From: TMED109 sp002684605
Lineage (GTDB): Bacteria; Pseudomonadota; Alphaproteobacteria; TMED109
DNA length: 64,000 bases
NCBI GenBank assembly: GCA_913046335.1
Contig: CAJWSU010000005.1
Location: 9,208 to 73,207, forward strand
Direction: 5' to 3'
Below the pieces are notes generated by a model. The model was not told the DNA's origin and did not search any database. It saw only the letters and a program-made list of their open reading frames with translations. This document shows, in pieces, positions 61,701-64,000 of this stretch. The stretch's first letter is position 1. Each line of letters opens with the position of its first letter. A program made the translations under genes and the position numbers.

Positions 61701-62830
61701 TGTCTATTTCATTTAAAATTAATAATAAGGATAAATTAGCTAGAAGCGGGCTACTTAAGACTGCACATGGTGATGTTAATACCCCAGTTTTTATGCCTGT
61801 AGGGACCTATGGAGCAGTTAAAGGTATCAATCCAAAAGATTTAAATAGCTTAGGTTCTGAAATTATATTGTCTAACACCTATCACTTAATGGAAAGGCCA
61901 GGAAAGGATATAATATCTAGCCTAGGTGGTTTAAGATCATTCATGGGTTGGGATGGTCCTATATTGACTGATTCCGGGGGGTTTCAGGTTATGTCCTTAC
62001 AAAATATGGCTAAAATTGATAATAATGGAGTAACTTTTAAGTCACATTTAGATGGAAGCCTAATTAGATTAACGCCAAAGGATTCTATAGATATGCAGAA
62101 GGCTTTAGATTCTACTATCACTATGGTATTTGATGAGTGCACTTCATATCCAGCTACCCATGAAGTTGCTTCAAAATCTATGGAACTTTCTATGCAGTGG
62201 GCTAAAATATGTAGAAAAGAGTTTATTGATAGAGAAGGGTATGGTTTATTTGGAATAGTGCAAGGTTCTACATTTAATGATTTAAGAAATATTTCATCGG
62301 AAGCTCTTATAAATATAGGTTTTGATGGTTACGCCATAGGAGGACTAGCTGTAGGTGAAGGTCATGAAGAAATGATAAAGACATTAAAATCAAGTATAAA
62401 TTTTCTCCCAGAAAAAAGCCCTCGGTATTTAATGGGGGTAGGCTATCCATTAGATATTATTGAGGCAGTTCGATTAGGTGTAGATATGTTTGATTGTGTA
62501 ATACCTACGAGATCTGGAAGAACTGGCAAAGTTTTTACAAAAAGAGGAAGTCTCAATATCAAAAATGCTAGGCATAAAAATGATCCAAGGCCTATTGAAG
62601 ATAATTGTTCCTGCCCAGTTTGTTCTAATAACGTTTCAAGAGCATATTTATATCATTTATTTAATACAAAGGAAATGTTAGGTACATCGTATTTAACTCT
62701 TCATAATATAAACCATTATTTAAAACTTATGGAGAATTTAAGAGAAGCTATAAGAAATAATAATTATGATGAGACTGCAGAAATGTTACTAAACCAATAT
62801 AAAGTAGGAGATATTGAAATATATAATTAA
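61700..62830 (+). CDS. tgt: tRNA-guanine transglycosylase
   Basis: A 376-residue enzyme exchanging G34 for preQ1 in tRNAs with GUN anticodons. The catalytic region TDSGGFQVMSL (D91 near the start of the barrel site) and VPTRSGRTGKVFT-type segment (IPTRSGRTGKVF) are present. The zinc site CSCPVC with a following Cys-less loop and a distal His (LTLHNINHY) matches the family. It overlaps queA by one base (TAATG). Confidence 0.96.
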   Translation: MSISFKINNKDKLARSGLLKTAHGDVNTPVFMPVGTYGAVKGINPKDLNSLGSEIILSNTYHLMERPGKDIISSLGGLRSFMGWDGPILTDSGGFQVMSLQNMAKIDNNGVTFKSHLDGSLIRLTPKDSIDMQKALDSTITMVFDECTSYPATHEVASKSMELSMQWAKICRKEFIDREGYGLFGIVQGSTFNDLRNISSEALINIGFDGYAIGGLAVGEGHEEMIKTLKSSINFLPEKSPRYLMGVGYPLDIIEAVRLGVDMFDCVIPTRSGRTGKVFTKRGSLNIKNARHKNDPRPIEDNCSCPVCSNNVSRAYLYHLFNTKEMLGTSYLTLHNINHYLKLMENLREAIRNNNYDETAEMLLNQYKVGDIEIYN

Positions 62831-62880
62831 AAACACTTGTAATTATCTCTATGATTTTGTATTTCCTATATAACTTTTGG

Positions 62881-62956
62881 GGGCCCTTAGCTCAGTTGGT
62901 AGAGCAGCTGACTTTTAATCAGCTTGTCGTAGGTTCGATCCCTACAGGGCTCACCA
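62881..62956 (+). tRNA. tRNA-Lys (UUU)
   Basis: A 76-base cloverleaf with encoded CCA. The acceptor GGGCCCT pairs with AGGGCTC (one G-U), the D arm reads AGCTCAGTTGGTAGAGC, the T arm GTAGGTTCGATCCCTAC. The anticodon loop CTTTTAA has TTT at 62914-62916. It follows tgt by 50 bases. Confidence 0.97.
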
Positions 62957-62975
62957 AAGTTATAATATAAAAATT

Positions 62976-63902
62976 TTAGCTTTCATATTCTGCTGGTTTA
63001 TTTTCTTTTTCGTTGATACTTAATTTAAAAATATCTGGTCTGGAATAATGACCTTTGACATCAAAATCATACTGACCTTTTATAATTTCATTAAGATCGA
63101 TCTGAGCTGTAAGTATACCTGATTTTTCTCTTAAGGGGCCAGCAATTACTTCCCCTAAGGGATTTATAATGCAAGAACCACCATTCATAATTATAGTATT
63201 TTTATCATTTCCCTGTATTGGATTATAGTAATCTGGACAATCCTTCCTCAATAAATACTGACATGAGGAAAATACAAAGCATCTTCCCTCAAGAGCTACA
63301 TGAGTCATAGTAGAAACCCATGTATCTCTATCATCAGCAGTTGGTGCACAATATAATTGAATGCCTTTTGAATACATTGCCATTCTCATAAGTGGCATAT
63401 AATTCTCCCAGCAAATAACTGATCCAATTTTACCAATATTAGTATTGATAACTGGAAGTGTTGAACCATCACCAAACCCCCATATTAATCTTTCCATAGC
63501 AGTGGGCATAACTTTTCTATGTTTGGCTAAATATTCACCTTTATTAGATATTAATAATACTGTACAATATAAGGTTCCATGATCTTTTTCTATTACACCT
63601 ATACTCATTAATATTTTATATTTCTTTGCTATTAGACATAATGTTTTAAATTGTTTGCTATTAAAATCTAACGCGGAATTATAATATTTAGAATACATTA
63701 ACCTACCTTCTTTTGATCTCATTCCAATCCTTGCGCCAAAATCTAAACCTTTTGGGTAGGCAGAAATAAATGCTTCAGGAAAAACTACAAGTTCAGCATT
63801 TTTCTCTTTTGCTTTTTTAGTTAATTTTTCTACTTTATCAATTGTAGAGTCAAGGTCAAAAACAATAGGACTATCCTGAATAACTGCTGCAATAAAACTC
63901 AT
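62976..63902 (-). CDS. Nitrilase
   Basis: A 308-residue nitrilase-superfamily enzyme. The catalytic Glu is E43 (FPEAFISAYP), Lys is K130 (KHRKVMPT) and the nucleophile is C164 in ICWENYMP. CWENxMP and GFGDGST mark branch 1, true nitrilases and cyanide-active relatives, which turn nitriles into acids and ammonia without free amide. The length is typical. It is convergent with tRNA-Lys and alone. With the formamidase-like protein it points to use of organic nitrogen as an ammonia source, although this is inferred. Substrate unknown. Confidence 0.9.
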   Translation of the reverse strand: MSFIAAVIQDSPIVFDLDSTIDKVEKLTKKAKEKNAELVVFPEAFISAYPKGLDFGARIGMRSKEGRLMYSKYYNSALDFNSKQFKTLCLIAKKYKILMSIGVIEKDHGTLYCTVLLISNKGEYLAKHRKVMPTAMERLIWGFGDGSTLPVINTNIGKIGSVICWENYMPLMRMAMYSKGIQLYCAPTADDRDTWVSTMTHVALEGRCFVFSSCQYLLRKDCPDYYNPIQGNDKNTIIMNGGSCIINPLGEVIAGPLREKSGILTAQIDLNEIIKGQYDFDVKGHYSRPDIFKLSINEKENKPAEYES

Positions 63903-64000
63903 AATATATTCCTTTAATTAAACATTTAATAATACTATAGAATAATAAATAATTTCACACAAAATAAAGAATTATTAAATACAGCAAGTATTTAATGTTG
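63903..64000. other. AT-rich upstream region of the nitrilase gene
   Basis: 98 bases to the window edge. The stretch is AT-rich with AAGGAA near the nitrilase start on the minus strand. I see no gene or clear operator here. Confidence 0.4.

Overview
The window is a low-GC (about 30%), gene-dense bacterial chromosome segment. It has no insertion sequences, phage genes, CRISPR arrays or rRNA. Gene order points to an alphaproteobacterium, most likely a streamlined marine one. Diagnostic runs are tolC - popZ-like - valS, the long run argS - SPOR - nagZ - scpA - scpB - tatABC - serS - surE - pcm - nlpD - yajC - secD - secF - Mth938 - squalene-synthase-like, and a SAM-II riboswitch on metY. AT-rich base use, short intergenic gaps, many overlapping genes and frequent TTG starts fit a reduced genome. 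I cannot name the genus. The longest gene-free stretch is about 260 bases (5722-5981) and holds the metY leader; no gene-free stretch exceeds 300 bases.

Region by region. 1-1478: cell-envelope sugar genes (a cut glycosyltransferase and an epimerase). 1493-8910: accessory metabolism: a PhyH-type dioxygenase, an exported formamidase-like protein, metY with its riboswitch, an epoxide-hydrolase-like protein, a quinone-reductase-like MDR and a DUF3108 protein. 8919-9344: a Tat-exported superoxide-reductase-like protein. 9437-11585: queC-queE-queD-queF (preQ0/preQ1 synthesis). 11601-20251: more accessory genes: TauD-like dioxygenase, gmhA, a tandem pair of small four-cysteine secreted proteins, an Alr4036-type flavoprotein with an unusual leader, enoyl-CoA hydratase, haloalkane dehalogenase, cytochrome c', small secreted proteins, and a thiolase-fold/OB-fold pair, then tRNA-Cys. 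20429-31933: an RND/MMPL exporter, pcm-like, tolC, popZ-like, valS, ilvD, an M48 lipoprotein protease and an L,D-transpeptidase. 31956-39258: xthA-erpA diverging from dgt-argS-SPOR-nagZ-scpAB. 39320-43107: an iron(III) ABC transporter behind a Fur-box-like palindrome, sitting between scpB and tatA. 43198-53294: tatABC through secDF and two complex-I-assembly-factor homologues. 53320-62830: uvrA divergent from ssb, then gyrA-coaD-ppi-queA-tgt. The window closes with tRNA-Lys and a nitrilase.

The genes connect in several ways. The two queuosine blocks together cover QueC, QueE, QueD, QueF, QueA and Tgt; the GTP cyclohydrolase and the last epoxyqueuosine reductase are not here. The Tat translocase is next to an iron importer, and at least one protein here (the superoxide-reductase-like one) carries a twin-arginine signal. 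The accessory enzymes (dehalogenase, epoxide hydrolase, nitrilase, formamidase, two Fe/2OG dioxygenases, a retro-aldolase-like thiolase-fold pair) suggest use of small organic compounds scavenged from the surroundings.

The least ordinary signals are the layered metY leader (SAM-II aptamer, terminator/antiterminator, then a distal complement and an anti-Shine-Dalgarno), the two terminator-like hairpins in the leader of the gene at 13842-14435, the tandem four-cysteine proteins, the Cys-less thiolase/OB-fold pair and a QueD lacking its usual cysteine.
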